A stretch of DNA of 64,000 nt from Hymenobacter siberiensis. Its GTDB lineage: Bacteria; Bacteroidota; Bacteroidia; Cytophagales; Hymenobacteraceae. How positions within the stretch are numbered: position 1 is the first letter of the stretch; each line of letters opens with the position of its first letter. Both the position numbers and the translations under genes were made by a program. Where the stretch lies: positions 1,364,001 through 1,428,000 of the forward strand of contig NZ_JAHLZY020000001.1 in NCBI RefSeq assembly GCF_018967865.2, read 5' to 3'. The notes beneath the pieces were generated by a model. It made no database searches, was not told where the DNA came from, and worked only from the letters and a program-made list of their open reading frames with translations. Below are positions 25,753 to 33,727 of the stretch, in pieces.

Positions 25753-26490
25753 CTTCACTTCCACTTTTATGGTGATGTCCTTCACCGGCCACTTATCGGA
25801 CTCCACGGGCTCGTTGGCAATGCGGTCCACCACATCCTGGCCCTCAATTACTTCGCCGAATACGGTGTACTGGCCATCGAGCGAGGGCACGCCGCCCACG
25901 GTGGCGTAGGCCTGCACCTGGGCGGGCGTGAGCTTGCGCCCGGCCATGGCCTGCGACTGGCTGGGGGCCAGCTTCTCGCCCACCACAAAGTAAAAATCGG
26001 TGTTGGAGGACAGCCGGCCGGGGTTCTGCTCGTCATCGTAGCGGGCCATGCCCAGGGCCCCTTTGTGGTGGAAGTGCGCGGTGCTGATTTCCGGCGGCAG
26101 GCGGTAGCGCTTCAGCCGGATGGTGCGGGCGTTGTAGGTCTGGCCGCCCTGCACGGCAAAGTCTTTCACCACGCGGTTGAACATTGTTTCATCAAACACG
26201 CCCTTGCGGGCCAGCAGCAGGAAGTTGGCCTTGTGAATGGGCGTATCGTCGTACAGCCGCACCCGAATGTTGCCCAGGCGCGTGTGCACCAGCACTTCGG
26301 AGCCGGGGTACTGGCGGCCATAGGCCAGCAGCGCGGCCGGCGCGGCACTGTCGGTGAGGGTGGCCAGGTCGGGGCCGGGCACTACGGGCCTGGCGGCGGT
26401 GGGCGCGGTGGCGGGCGGAGCCTGGTTGCAGGCGGCCAGCAGGCCCAGGCCAAGCACCAGGCAGCAAGCGACGGAAAAAGATGTAGGCAT
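25750..26490 (-). CDS. Lipoprotein peptidylprolyl isomerase (cyclophilin type)
   Basis: From ATG 26490 it is 246 aa. The N-terminus is a lipoprotein signal with LLAAC (Cys21). The cyclophilin core carries FNRVVKDFAVQGGQ, GALGMARYDDEQNPGRLSSN, FYFVVGE and YTVFGEVIEGQDVVDRIA, the usual order of active-site and binding residues. It should assist folding in the periplasm, anchored to a membrane. The upstream frame to 26559 lacks signal character. Confidence 0.93.
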   Translation of the reverse strand: MPTSFSVACCLVLGLGLLAACNQAPPATAPTAARPVVPGPDLATLTDSAAPAALLAYGRQYPGSEVLVHTRLGNIRVRLYDDTPIHKANFLLLARKGVFDETMFNRVVKDFAVQGGQTYNARTIRLKRYRLPPEISTAHFHHKGALGMARYDDEQNPGRLSSNTDFYFVVGEKLAPSQSQAMAGRKLTPAQVQAYATVGGVPSLDGQYTVFGEVIEGQDVVDRIANEPVESDKWPVKDITIKVEVK

Positions 26491-26577
26491 AGAATCAGGG
26501 CCGAAAAGTGCCCCAAGGTAAGACGAGGAGCCGGCCCCGCCGGTTGGGCGCACGCCCAAAAAAGCCCATACTGGGGG

Positions 26578-26667
26578 CGTTGCCCCGGTCCGACCGCCCT
26601 AGGCGGTCGGACCGGTTGAAGTGAGAATGATTTCGCCCTGACGACAACCGGTCGGACCGGAGCAACG
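26578..26667. repeat. Double hairpin with outer arms (GGTCCGACCG)
   Basis: A perfect 14-bp hairpin CCGGTCCGACCGCC (26585-26598) pairs with 26602-26615 around CTA. A second, outer pairing joins CGTTGCcCCGGTCCGACCG with CGGTCGGACCGGaGCAACG at 26649-26667 (one mismatch). It lies in the 234-bp region upstream of the PPIase gene; I see no consensus promoter there. Confidence 0.65.
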
Positions 26668-26724
26668 GTTCGCTATTTGGTATCCGTCAAACAGTTTTGG
26701 GGGTGAAGCAAATGCCCAGCGGGA

Positions 26725-27915
26725 TTACCACTCCAGGCTGCCGGCCTTTTGCTTGGTTTTTTCGCTGCCAGCCTTGGTTTTCACCTTCAGCTTATCTAAG
26801 GGCGCGGTAGGCTTGGTGGCAGCCGGGGCCGTGGCAGCAGGAGCCGGCGAGTCCTCGGCTTCGGCGGCGGGCTCGGCCATGTCCTTGGCCGATTTGATTT
26901 CGTCTACGGCTTCCACCTTCTTCACCTTTTGCTGAGCCAGCAGGAGTTGGTCCTGGGCCAGGGTGTTCTTTTTCCAGGCCGAAACTTCAGTATTCAGCTT
27001 TTCCTTTTCCTCCTTGGTGGGTTTGTTGGGCGTCATCATGCCGCCGAGGTCGGGCTTGCCGGCATCCTGCCAGGCCGTGAGCCAGAGCGCCGAAACCAGC
27101 GTGGTGGCCTCCTTGATACGGTTGTCAACCATGCCGCCCACTTCTTTTTCGTACTCGGCGGCGAAGGCGTCGGAGTAGCGGCGCGTGGTTTTGCCGTACC
27201 TGTGCGAGAACGTGAATCGCACGTCGGGCTTCATCACTTTCTCAATTTTGCTGGCCCGGTCAAAGGTTTCGCCCAAAAAGCCATAGCTGCTCTGCAGCGT
27301 GGTCCAGATGGCGGTTTGCGGGTCCTTGATGTACCTGGCGTTTTCGGCGGTGAGGTTGTAGTCGTTGATGTACTTTTCGGGCAGCTGGCTTTCCCAGAGG
27401 CTGTGCAGGCCCTTCTGGTCGGTGAGCTGGCCGTCGTAGTTGATGGTCGTGTGCAGCGGCACAAACGAGTCGCCCACGTAGTGGCTCAGCTCGGCCGAGT
27501 ACTTCACAATGTTCATCGTGTCGCGCTGGCGGAAGGCCTCGGTCAGGCTGTTCTTCATCTCCAGAATCACCCACGGCACGGTGCCGTACTTCTTGAGCGT
27601 ATCGGCCGAGAACTTGGCCACGGCTTCGTCGTACTGGCGCGGCATCTTCGCAAATGGGTTACTCTCGGAGTAATGGTCCATGTCGATGTAGTGCTTGGGC
27701 GCTTCGGTGGGGTCGTCGTTGCGGCGCTCGTCGGGGGCCGTGCTCAGGCGCACAATTTCGGCCATGTGGCGGAAGTAGAACCCCTGCATGGTGGCCGGCA
27801 ATTCGTACACGGCAATCTGCGTGATGGTGCGGTGGCCGAAGAACCCCCAGCCGCTCGCGGTGCCGTGGGCCAGGATGAGGGCCGCGAGCAGCAGCGGCAA
27901 CAACGTTTTTTTCAT
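26725..27915 (-). CDS. Exported zinc-dependent phospholipase C / S1-P1 nuclease-like protein
   Basis: This is a 396-aa protein with signal peptide (residues 1-21). The mature end begins near WGFFGHRTITQIAVYELP, as in S1/P1 nucleases and zinc phospholipase C, where the N-terminal Trp and an early His bind zinc. Other likely zinc ligands lie in HYIDMDHYSE, ELSHYVGDSFVPLHT and GLHSLWES. The catalytic core ends around residue 290; the last ~100 residues are Lys/Ala-rich and low complexity. Whether the substrate is nucleic acid or phospholipid cannot be decided. Confidence 0.85.
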   Translation of the reverse strand: MKKTLLPLLLAALILAHGTASGWGFFGHRTITQIAVYELPATMQGFYFRHMAEIVRLSTAPDERRNDDPTEAPKHYIDMDHYSESNPFAKMPRQYDEAVAKFSADTLKKYGTVPWVILEMKNSLTEAFRQRDTMNIVKYSAELSHYVGDSFVPLHTTINYDGQLTDQKGLHSLWESQLPEKYINDYNLTAENARYIKDPQTAIWTTLQSSYGFLGETFDRASKIEKVMKPDVRFTFSHRYGKTTRRYSDAFAAEYEKEVGGMVDNRIKEATTLVSALWLTAWQDAGKPDLGGMMTPNKPTKEEKEKLNTEVSAWKKNTLAQDQLLLAQQKVKKVEAVDEIKSAKDMAEPAAEAEDSPAPAATAPAATKPTAPLDKLKVKTKAGSEKTKQKAGSLEW

Positions 27916-28053
27916 AGATGCGGGAATGATTACGGGGCCAGGGGTAGTTCCCCTGGCCAAAGTTCGGCACTGGCCACCACATTCAGAAGCCCCGGGGCCG
28001 GGCCCCGTTGGCAGGGTGGGGCGGGCCGTACCTTCGTCGCTCAACCACTTGCT

Positions 28054-28635
28054 ATGAATTTCACGCGCTGCTCGTTTTTAGGCCTGTTTAGCTTGCTGGC
28101 CGGCCCGGTGGCCGCCCAGGTGTTCACCATTCCGCCGGGGGCCTACCGCACGGCGGCGGCCTACCACCGCAAGCAGCCCCAGCCCGCCGGCATCAATGCC
28201 TTTTACCCCGACAAGCGCGGCCAGCTGGTGGTAGTGGTGCCGCGCGGCCCCAAAACCGTGAAGCTGCGCGTGGCCCCCGACAGCGTGTGGGGTTACGTAT
28301 CGGGCAAGGGCCGCACCTCCCGCCTGTTCCGTAACGAAGAATACCGCCTCGAACACGCCGACACCCTGTGCGTGTACACCCAGAGCTCGACCACCGTGAA
28401 TGGGGCCCTGGGCGGTGCCAACGGCGACAACACGCGCTATTTTTTCAGTCGGGGCCTCACCGGCCTCGTTTTCCCCCTCACCACGCGCTACCTGCGCGAA
28501 GCCTACGAAGCCAGTAACCCCAACTTCGTGGCCGCCGCCAGCAAGCTGCGAATCGACCAGAGCCTGGTAGATTTCGACCGCAAAACCGGCCTGTTTCGCG
28601 TAACCACGCTGTATCGCGACGCGGCTGACAAGTAG
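28054..28635 (+). CDS. Exported protein of unknown function, 193 aa
   Basis: A signal peptide (FLGLFSLLAGPVAAQ) is followed by a beta-rich domain: VVVVPRGPKTVKLRVAPDSVWGYVSGKGRTSR, RNEEYRLEHADTLCVYTQSS, then a helical tail ending DAADK. I do not recognise it. The ATG at 28054 is chosen over a frame open to 26929, which is antisense to the zinc enzyme gene. A near-consensus -7 box (TACCTTCG, 28029) lies 18 bp upstream. Confidence 0.75.
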   Translation: MNFTRCSFLGLFSLLAGPVAAQVFTIPPGAYRTAAAYHRKQPQPAGINAFYPDKRGQLVVVVPRGPKTVKLRVAPDSVWGYVSGKGRTSRLFRNEEYRLEHADTLCVYTQSSTTVNGALGGANGDNTRYFFSRGLTGLVFPLTTRYLREAYEASNPNFVAAASKLRIDQSLVDFDRKTGLFRVTTLYRDAADK

Positions 28636-28657
28636 GGTACGACCCCGCACCTTACTT

Positions 28658-29956
28658 TTATTCCTGCCGGTAGGCCACGCCGGCCTTCATCACGAACGTT
28701 GGCCGCATCAGGGCCGAAATATCCTGCAACGGGTCGCCGTCCAGGGCCACGATATCGGCCATTTTGCCGGTTTCAATGGTTCCGAGGTCGGTGGTCTCGC
28801 CCAGCAGCTCGGCCGCGTTGAGGGTGGCCGTGCGAATGGCGTCGAGCGGGCTCATGCCGGCTTCGGTCATATAGCCGAATTCCTTGGCGTTCTGGCCGTG
28901 GCGGAACACGCCGGCATCGGTGCCAAACGCCACCCGCACCCCAGCCTTGGTGGCGCGCGTGAAGGTGCCCTGCATCTTGGTGCCTACATCGAGGGCTTTG
29001 CGGGCGATAACGGGTGGAAAATAGCCGGGCCGCAGTCGGGCAGTGTCGGCCACCGACTTGCCGGCGATGAGCGTGGGTACGTACCAGGTGCGGCTTTTGA
29101 CCATGAGCTTGATGGCTTCTTCGTCCATCAGCGAGCCGTGGTCGATGCTGGTCACGCCCGCCCGCACGGCCCGCTTGATGCCTTCGGCACCGTGGGCGTG
29201 GCAGGCCACGCGCATGCCCAAATCGTTGGCCGTTTCCACTATCGCCTTTATTTCTTCCTCGGTGTATTGCGCGCCGGTGCCGTCCTTGCTCAGGTCGAGC
29301 ACACCGCCGGTGCTGGCGATTTTGATGAGGTCGGCCCCGCGCTTAAACTGCTCGCGCACGGCCTGCCGGCACTGGTCGGGGCCATTGGCCAGGTTGATGG
29401 GGTGGCCGGCCTTGGCAATCTGGTCCTCGCTGAGGCCGTCGGTTTCGTCCATGTGCCCGCCGGTGGCCGAGATGGCCATGCCCGCCGAAAAGATGCGCGG
29501 GCCGGGCACCAGGCCCTGGGCCACGGCATTGCGCAGGCTGGTGTTCACCCCCGAGCCGCCACAGTCGCGCACCGTGGTGAAGCCGGCCCGCAGCGTGGTG
29601 AGGGCGTTGCCTTGGGCGCGGAAAGCCACATCGGCCGGGTTCAGCGTAAAACCTTCGCGGAAGCTGTTGCGGCTGGGTGTCGATTCGAGGTGCACGTGGC
29701 AGTCGATGAGGCCGGGCAGCACGGTGCGGTTTTCCAGGTTGATGACCTTATCCTGCGGGCCGGCGGCGGCGGTATAGCCGCTTTGCACGCCCGTAATCCG
29801 GTCGCGCTCAACCACAATCGTTTGCTGGGCCAGCAGCTTGCCGCTGCGCACGTCCAGCAGGTGGCCGCAGTGCAGATAGGTCTTCTGGGCGAAGGCGGCC
29901 GGGGCGGCCAGTAAAAACATGGCCGTGGCCAAAGCAGGAATAGATTTGCGCATCAT
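28658..29956 (-). CDS. Exported metal-dependent amidohydrolase
   Basis: It is 432 aa with a signal peptide (LATAMFLLAAPAAFAQ). The amidohydrolase fold is visible: first metal pair in LIDCHVHLES, then KIASTGGVLDLSKDGTGAQ in the lysine-ligand region, His ligands in VACHAHGAEGIKRAV and SIDHGSLMDEEA, and the Asp in VAFGTDAGVFRHGQNAKEF. The C-terminal GKMADIVALDGDPLQD is typical of imidazolonepropionase-like and Xaa-Pro dipeptidase-like members. The substrate is unknown. Adjacent ATG codons at 29956 and 29953 cannot be told apart. Confidence 0.92.
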   Translation of the reverse strand: MMRKSIPALATAMFLLAAPAAFAQKTYLHCGHLLDVRSGKLLAQQTIVVERDRITGVQSGYTAAAGPQDKVINLENRTVLPGLIDCHVHLESTPSRNSFREGFTLNPADVAFRAQGNALTTLRAGFTTVRDCGGSGVNTSLRNAVAQGLVPGPRIFSAGMAISATGGHMDETDGLSEDQIAKAGHPINLANGPDQCRQAVREQFKRGADLIKIASTGGVLDLSKDGTGAQYTEEEIKAIVETANDLGMRVACHAHGAEGIKRAVRAGVTSIDHGSLMDEEAIKLMVKSRTWYVPTLIAGKSVADTARLRPGYFPPVIARKALDVGTKMQGTFTRATKAGVRVAFGTDAGVFRHGQNAKEFGYMTEAGMSPLDAIRTATLNAAELLGETTDLGTIETGKMADIVALDGDPLQDISALMRPTFVMKAGVAYRQE

Positions 29957-29980
29957 ACGTTTGTGTGAATGAACCGCCAA

Positions 29981-30109
29981 GGTAAGAGGTGAGGGGGTGA
30001 AATGGTGAGGGAAGGAGGGATACTTTTCGCCAGCCCGAGCCGCTTCAACCAACCGTCCCTTACCTCTTGCCTTCAGCACTCGCACTTCACCATTTTATCC
30101 CCTCACCCC
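29981..30109. repeat. Imperfect inverted repeat, GTGA-rich, between divergent genes
   Basis: The left arm (GGTAAGAGGTGAGGGGGTGA, then AATGGTGAG) is answered by a right arm containing CCTTACCTCTTGCC and CACCATTTTATCCCCTCACC. Mismatches and indels are common. It fills the whole gap between the amidohydrolase start and the ACBP start, so it must overlap both promoters. Arm composition matches the perfect palindrome at 11619-11711. Confidence 0.55.
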
Positions 30110-30364
30110 ATGACTACGCAAGAAGAATTCGACGCCGCCAGCCAGCGCGCCCAGCAGCTGCCCAGCAAGCCCTCCAACATGGTGTTGCTCCAACTCTACG
30201 CCCTCTACAAGCAGGCCACCGATGGCGACCTGACCGGCGACCGCCCCGGCGGCTTCGACTTCAAAGCCATTGCCAAGTACGACGCCTGGAACGGCCTGAA
30301 AGGCACTAGTAAGGAAGCCGCCCGCCAGCAATACGTTGAGCTGGTGAGCGAGCTGGCGGGGTAG
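30110..30364 (+). CDS. Acyl-CoA-binding protein
   Basis: The 84-aa protein is a full-length ACBP: four-helix fold with the ligand-binding block LYALYKQATDGD (Tyr30, Tyr33, Lys34), then KYDAWNGLKGTSKEAARQQY (Lys56, Tyr57, Trp60). It binds long-chain acyl-CoA esters in the cytosol. ACBPs are better known from eukaryotes but occur in scattered bacteria. It starts at ATG 30110. Confidence 0.95.
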   Translation: MTTQEEFDAASQRAQQLPSKPSNMVLLQLYALYKQATDGDLTGDRPGGFDFKAIAKYDAWNGLKGTSKEAARQQYVELVSELAG

Positions 30365-30369
30365 GTAAT

Positions 30370-30484
30370 GTGAAAATAGGCTGAATGTGGAAAATGTGAA
30401 AATGCAGCTTGCTAGTTGAGCAACGTAGCCGAGCCAGCCGCTTACTTCATTTTCACATTTTCTATATTCATTACATTTCCACAT
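30370..30484. repeat. Imperfect inverted repeat, AATGTGAAAATG type
   Basis: TGTGAAAATAG and GAATGTGGAAAATGTGAAAA on the left are answered by TTTTCACATTTTC and ATTCATTACATTTCCACA on the right. The centre is unpaired. It fills the gap between the ACBP gene and the next gene on the same strand, so it should appear in the 5' leader of the latter. Confidence 0.55.
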
Positions 30485-30491
30485 CATTAAA

Positions 30492-31541
30492 ATGGACATC
30501 TCCCGCAAAAAGCCGCCGTATCCCATCACGCCGGCCCTGCGCCAGTACCTGCGCGCCTACGACCGCGAAGCCCTGCTGCCCGTGGCCTACGCCGATTTGC
30601 GGCAGTTCACGGGCTCGTTTCCGCTGCTGGACCGGGCGGGCAAGGACACGCTCTGGCAAACCGTATTCTTTGAGCCCCAGACGCTACGCGAGCTCAGCCA
30701 AGGGCTCACGGAGGTATATGCGCTGCTGAAAACGGCCGGCGACCTGTCGTTCTCCGAGCAGCTCGTGGCCGACCGCATCGACTACTGCGAGTTTGGCAAC
30801 TCGCGGCCGTTTCGGGTTCGCATCGTGAACCAGCTCAACGACAACTACGACTACTTCTACGTGAAGCAGGCCGATGCCTCACGCCTCTACGGCCTGGAGC
30901 TGGAGCATTTACTCTCGCCCAACTCCATGAACTTCCTCGTGAGCGGCGATACGCTCATTGAGGAGCATATTGTGGGCATTCCGGGCGATGATTTTATCTG
31001 CAAAAACCTCAGCCAGCCCCATCTCAACCAGGTGCGCCTGGCCAAGGAGTTTGTGAAGTTCAACGAGCGCTGCTTCGTGCGGCTGCTGGGCGACATGCGG
31101 GCCTACAACTACGTGATTGCGGTGACGCCCGATTTCGAAAACGAGCAGTACCGCGTCAAGGCCATCGACTTCGACCAGCAGAGCTACGAGGGCCGCCGGG
31201 TGATGTACCTGCCCCAATTTTTTAAGGACAATGCCGCCGTGGTGGCCATGTGCGCCCGCCACCTCAAGCCCGAAAACGTGCGCCAGTACCAAACCGAGGA
31301 GCGCGCCCTCATGGCCCGCCGCGCCCGCGCCGAGCGCCACCGCCTGCGCGACCTGCTGGCCGCCATGCGCCGCCACGAGCTGGCTCCGCCCGAAAAAGTG
31401 GCCCAGCTCAAGGCCGAGCTCAACCGCTACCACCACACCGATGCCTTCGACCAGTGCGACTCGATGGGCGACATCGTGCGCCAGAACCTGTGGCACACGC
31501 TGGGACCACAGCTGCGCCGGAGCGCGGGCGAAAAAACCTGA
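30492..31541 (+). CDS. Conserved-looking protein of unknown function, kinase-like motifs
   Basis: The 349-aa soluble protein has no signal peptide or membrane helix. Around residues 199-226 the order LLGDMRAYNYVI then KAIDFDQQS recalls the catalytic Asp/Asn loop and metal-binding DFD of HipA- or PI3/4-kinase-like folds. The middle block DYFYVKQADASRLYGLELEHL could supply the ATP-binding Lys. The C-terminal third is a basic coiled coil (ERALMARRARAERHRLRDLL). This is a weak structural resemblance, not a family assignment. ATG 30492 follows the inverted repeat. Confidence 0.75.
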   Translation: MDISRKKPPYPITPALRQYLRAYDREALLPVAYADLRQFTGSFPLLDRAGKDTLWQTVFFEPQTLRELSQGLTEVYALLKTAGDLSFSEQLVADRIDYCEFGNSRPFRVRIVNQLNDNYDYFYVKQADASRLYGLELEHLLSPNSMNFLVSGDTLIEEHIVGIPGDDFICKNLSQPHLNQVRLAKEFVKFNERCFVRLLGDMRAYNYVIAVTPDFENEQYRVKAIDFDQQSYEGRRVMYLPQFFKDNAAVVAMCARHLKPENVRQYQTEERALMARRARAERHRLRDLLAAMRRHELAPPEKVAQLKAELNRYHHTDAFDQCDSMGDIVRQNLWHTLGPQLRRSAGEKT

Positions 31542-31579
31542 TACTGCGAATACCCCCAGACCTCATACTCTTCCCCATC

Positions 31580-31622
31580 CCAAAAAAAGCACGCCTGGCT
31601 TCGGCCGGGCGTGCTTTTTTTG
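31580..31622. terminator. Bidirectional rho-independent terminator
   Basis: AAAAAAAGCACGCC pairs with GGCGTGCTTTTTTT around a GC-rich loop. A-run on one side and T-run on the other serve the convergent genes at 31541 (plus) and 31649 (minus). Confidence 0.9.
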
Positions 31623-31648
31623 GGACAATGCCGGGGCTTCCCGACTGC

Positions 31649-31873
31649 CTACACAGCCGGCTTGGGCGCGGGCAGGTCAAACGCCGTGGCGTCGTGCTCA
31701 AAATGGCCTTTGTGCGAGCCGTCGCAGAAGGGTTTCTGCTTGGAAAGGCCGCAGCGGCAGATGCTGATGCGCTCGCGGCCGCCGAGGCCGTAGGGCTGAC
31801 CCTGGGCATCTACGAGTTCGATATTTTCGCCCTCTACGCGGAGGGAGCCATTGGAAAGGACGGTGAGTTTCAT
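31649..31873 (-). CDS. CDGSH iron-sulfur domain protein
   Basis: The 74-aa protein carries one CDGSH motif binding a [2Fe-2S] cluster with three Cys and one His: Cys39, Cys41, Cys50 and His54 in CRCGLSKQKPFCDGSHKG. Start ATG 31873; the frame extends to 31972, but that region is the inverted repeat. The minimal bacterial CDGSH type is thought to act in redox or cluster transfer; the role here is unknown. Confidence 0.93.
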   Translation of the reverse strand: MKLTVLSNGSLRVEGENIELVDAQGQPYGLGGRERISICRCGLSKQKPFCDGSHKGHFEHDATAFDLPAPKPAV

Positions 31874-31881
31874 TTTGGGAG

Positions 31882-31988
31882 GGTTGATTTTTGAGGGTTG
31901 AATGTTGAGTTTAGGGAAGGGGTGAGTTTTGAGGGTTGAAAGTTGGAAATTGAAAAATAACTCAACATTCAACCCTCAAAACTCAACC
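31882..31988. repeat. Inverted repeat, GGGTTGAATGTTGAG type
   Basis: The left arm GGTTGATTTTTGAGGG plus TTGAATGTTGAGTTTA pairs almost perfectly with TAACTCAACATTCAACC and CTCAAAACTCAACC on the right. A third, direct partial copy (GAGTTTTGAGGGTTGAA) lies in the loop. It lies between the GNAT gene and the CDGSH gene, both minus strand. Confidence 0.7.
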
Positions 31989-31990
31989 TT

Positions 31991-32518
31991 TTATAATGCC
32001 TTTCGCATTACGTAGTCGTTCATGAAATAGGGACCAATCGGCACGTCCACTTCGCGCTGGCGCACAAAGCCGCGCCGCTCGTAGAAGGCAATAGCGGGGT
32101 TGTAGCGGTTCACGTTCAGGTCCAGGAACTGGCCGCCGGCGCTGCGGGCCGCGTTTTCTACGGCCTCGATGAGGTGCACGCCCAGGCCTTGGCCCTGGCG
32201 GGTGGGAAGCACATAAATCTTGTGCAATTTGTAGCCGGAGCCGCTGCCGTCCTCGGCCGGCAGGGGGCCGAAGGAGGCAAAGCCGGCCGGCTCGCCTTCC
32301 ACCTGGGCCAGCAGAAAAACGTGCTGCTGCTCGCTCATCTGCCGCTTCAGGGCGGCCGGTGAGTATATCACCCGATACATATATTCCAGCTGCTCCTCCG
32401 AAATGATGAAGCGGTAGGTAGGCTCCCAGGTAGCCTCGGCCAGTTGAATAATGGTCGGAATATCGTTGAGCGTGGCGGGCTCAATGCGCGGCGGCGCGGT
32501 AGGGGCGTCAGAAGTCAT
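31991..32518 (-). CDS. GNAT family N-acetyltransferase
   Basis: From ATG 32518 it is 175 aa. The acetyl-CoA binding motif is clear: LHKIYVLPTRQGQGLGVHLI, then NARSAG-like helix and LDLNVNRYNPAIAFYERRGF, typical of motif A and B of GNAT enzymes. The N-terminus (TIIQLAEATWEPTYRFIIS) resembles enzymes annotated as diamine or protein acetyltransferases. The acceptor is unknown. The longer frame to 32824 is antisense to the next gene. Confidence 0.92.
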   Translation of the reverse strand: MTSDAPTAPPRIEPATLNDIPTIIQLAEATWEPTYRFIISEEQLEYMYRVIYSPAALKRQMSEQQHVFLLAQVEGEPAGFASFGPLPAEDGSGSGYKLHKIYVLPTRQGQGLGVHLIEAVENAARSAGGQFLDLNVNRYNPAIAFYERRGFVRQREVDVPIGPYFMNDYVMRKAL

Positions 32519-32635
32519 AAGCAGTAAAACACGAAATTGGGGCGAAAAAACCGAAACCCACCTGTCTCTGGGCATACGGTTGGCCCGTTCCTTGCGTTTA
32601 GGCCCGCAATAAGTTGTTTTTCTACGCCCTATTCC

Positions 32636-33085
32636 ATGAAATCTGCATTCATCATTCTGCTGGCTGCCCTGCCATTCGCTGCCGCCGCCCAAACTACCCA
32701 GGCCGAACTGCTGCGGCGCGGCGAGCTCACTGGCACCCGGCCCAGCGCCCGCAGCCAGGCCCGGCAAACTGCCCCCCGCCCCACAAACACCTCTTCCGAC
32801 CCCGTGCAGCAGCACCTGCTGCAAACCGACGTGAACCTGGCTCAGGCCAGCGCCGACCAGCTTCCCAGCCTCTACGAACGGTTCATTGCCACTACCCGCG
32901 ACGAGCGCCGCCAGTGGAGCTACCCGCAGTGGGATGCCGCCGGCCAGGTGCTGGCCCGCCTCAACCAGCGCTACGAGCAGGTGCGCACCACCCTGCCGCT
33001 CGAAGAGCGCCTCCGCGTGCGCTCATTTCAGGGCGAGTTTCACACCCTGCGCGGGGCGCGGCAAGTGAAGGATAAGCTCGACTAA
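32636..33085 (+). CDS. Small exported protein of unknown function
   Basis: The 149-aa protein has a signal peptide (FIILLAALPFAAAAQ). The mature part is polar and helical: VNLAQASADQLPSLYERFIA and WSYPQWDAAGQVLARLNQRY. No named domain is recognised. It starts about 117 bp from the divergent GNAT gene and ends 5 bp before a MITE-like inverted repeat. Confidence 0.75.
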   Translation: MKSAFIILLAALPFAAAAQTTQAELLRRGELTGTRPSARSQARQTAPRPTNTSSDPVQQHLLQTDVNLAQASADQLPSLYERFIATTRDERRQWSYPQWDAAGQVLARLNQRYEQVRTTLPLEERLRVRSFQGEFHTLRGARQVKDKLD

Positions 33086-33090
33086 AAAAG

Positions 33091-33166
33091 GTCATTCCAA
33101 CGAAGGAGGAATCTGAGAAAAACCGTTCAAGTAGTTGTTCTCAGATTCCTCCTTCGTCGGAATGAC
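33091..33166. repeat. MITE-like inverted repeat (GTCATTCC...GGAATGAC)
   Basis: GTCATTCCAACGAAGGAGGA plus ATCTGAGAA pairs with TTCTCAGAT and TCCTCCTTCGTCGGAATGAC, with one mismatch. It is a 76-bp hairpin between two convergent genes and could also terminate transcription. The GTCATNC ends resemble the GTCATGC repeat family. Confidence 0.75.
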
Positions 33167-33175
33167 AGCTCTCAA

Positions 33176-33601
33176 CTACTGTATTTCCAGCCACTCCCGG
33201 GCATCTTCTTCGTTGGTAAAGAGCGAAATCTGAATCTGGCCCTGCACGGCTTCTACGAATTTGTGGCTCACAATCTGCGCATCCAGGTTGGGCGATAGGA
33301 TGTAGGCGATGGCCCGCAGGCAGGCCGCTATGGCCTTGGGTAGCCATTCGTATTCGAGCCAGGGCAGGGCCTCGCTCCAGTCGCCGCCGGTATCGCGCTT
33401 GTCGTTGAGTATCCGCTGAAATGCATGCTTCTCCAGCAGGCGCGTACCCTCCAGTACTCCCCGAATTACTTCGGCGGCGGTGAGCTGGCCGTGCCAGCTG
33501 ATGTAGAGCAGAGAATGGTCCGGAAAAAAATAATATTCGGCCAACGGTGCCCCATAGCAGTCGGCTATGGTGGTCAGGTGAACGGCTTCGGCTGTTAACA
33601 T
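33176..33601 (-). CDS. Hypothetical protein, STAS/SpoIIAA-like size
   Basis: The 141-aa soluble protein has EYYFFPDHSLLYISWHGQLT, then ILNDKRDTGGDWSEALPWLE, and ends ISLFTNEEDAREWLEIQ. The alternating strands and helices, and the ending with an Asp/Glu-Ala-x-x-Trp-Leu helix, resemble STAS-like proteins that are common in this group; I am not certain. ATG 33601 is preferred over 33631 because a TATGTTTG -7 box overlaps the latter. Confidence 0.7.
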   Translation of the reverse strand: MLTAEAVHLTTIADCYGAPLAEYYFFPDHSLLYISWHGQLTAAEVIRGVLEGTRLLEKHAFQRILNDKRDTGGDWSEALPWLEYEWLPKAIAACLRAIAYILSPNLDAQIVSHKFVEAVQGQIQISLFTNEEDAREWLEIQ

Positions 33602-33625
33602 GGCACATGGGTAGTATTTAATATC

Positions 33626-33633
33626 AAACATAC
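33626..33633 (-). promoter_or_regulatory. -7 box for the minus-strand STAS-like gene
   Basis: TATGTTTG on the minus strand matches TAnnTTTG. It lies 25 bp upstream of ATG 33601 and supports that start. Confidence 0.55.
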
Positions 33634-33656
33634 TACATAATTACGTGCTTAAATCG

Positions 33657-33688
33657 TTGAGCCAATACGGACCGTGCTGCTACCTTTG
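33657..33688 (+). promoter_or_regulatory. Bacteroidota promoter of the deoxynucleoside kinase gene
   Basis: The -33 TTG (33657-33659) and the -7 box TACCTTTG (33681-33688) are separated by 21 bp, matching the TTG-N19-21-TAnnTTTG consensus. The gene starts 39 bp further on. Confidence 0.75.
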
Positions 33689-33727
33689 GGGTTCTGCTTT
33701 TCTCTCGTTTTTTTTCGTTCGTAGCGC

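Noticed and set aside
26929..28053. Upstream extension of the plus-strand frame ending at 28635
   Set aside because: The extension is antisense to the zinc enzyme gene; a signal peptide starting at 28054 marks the real start.
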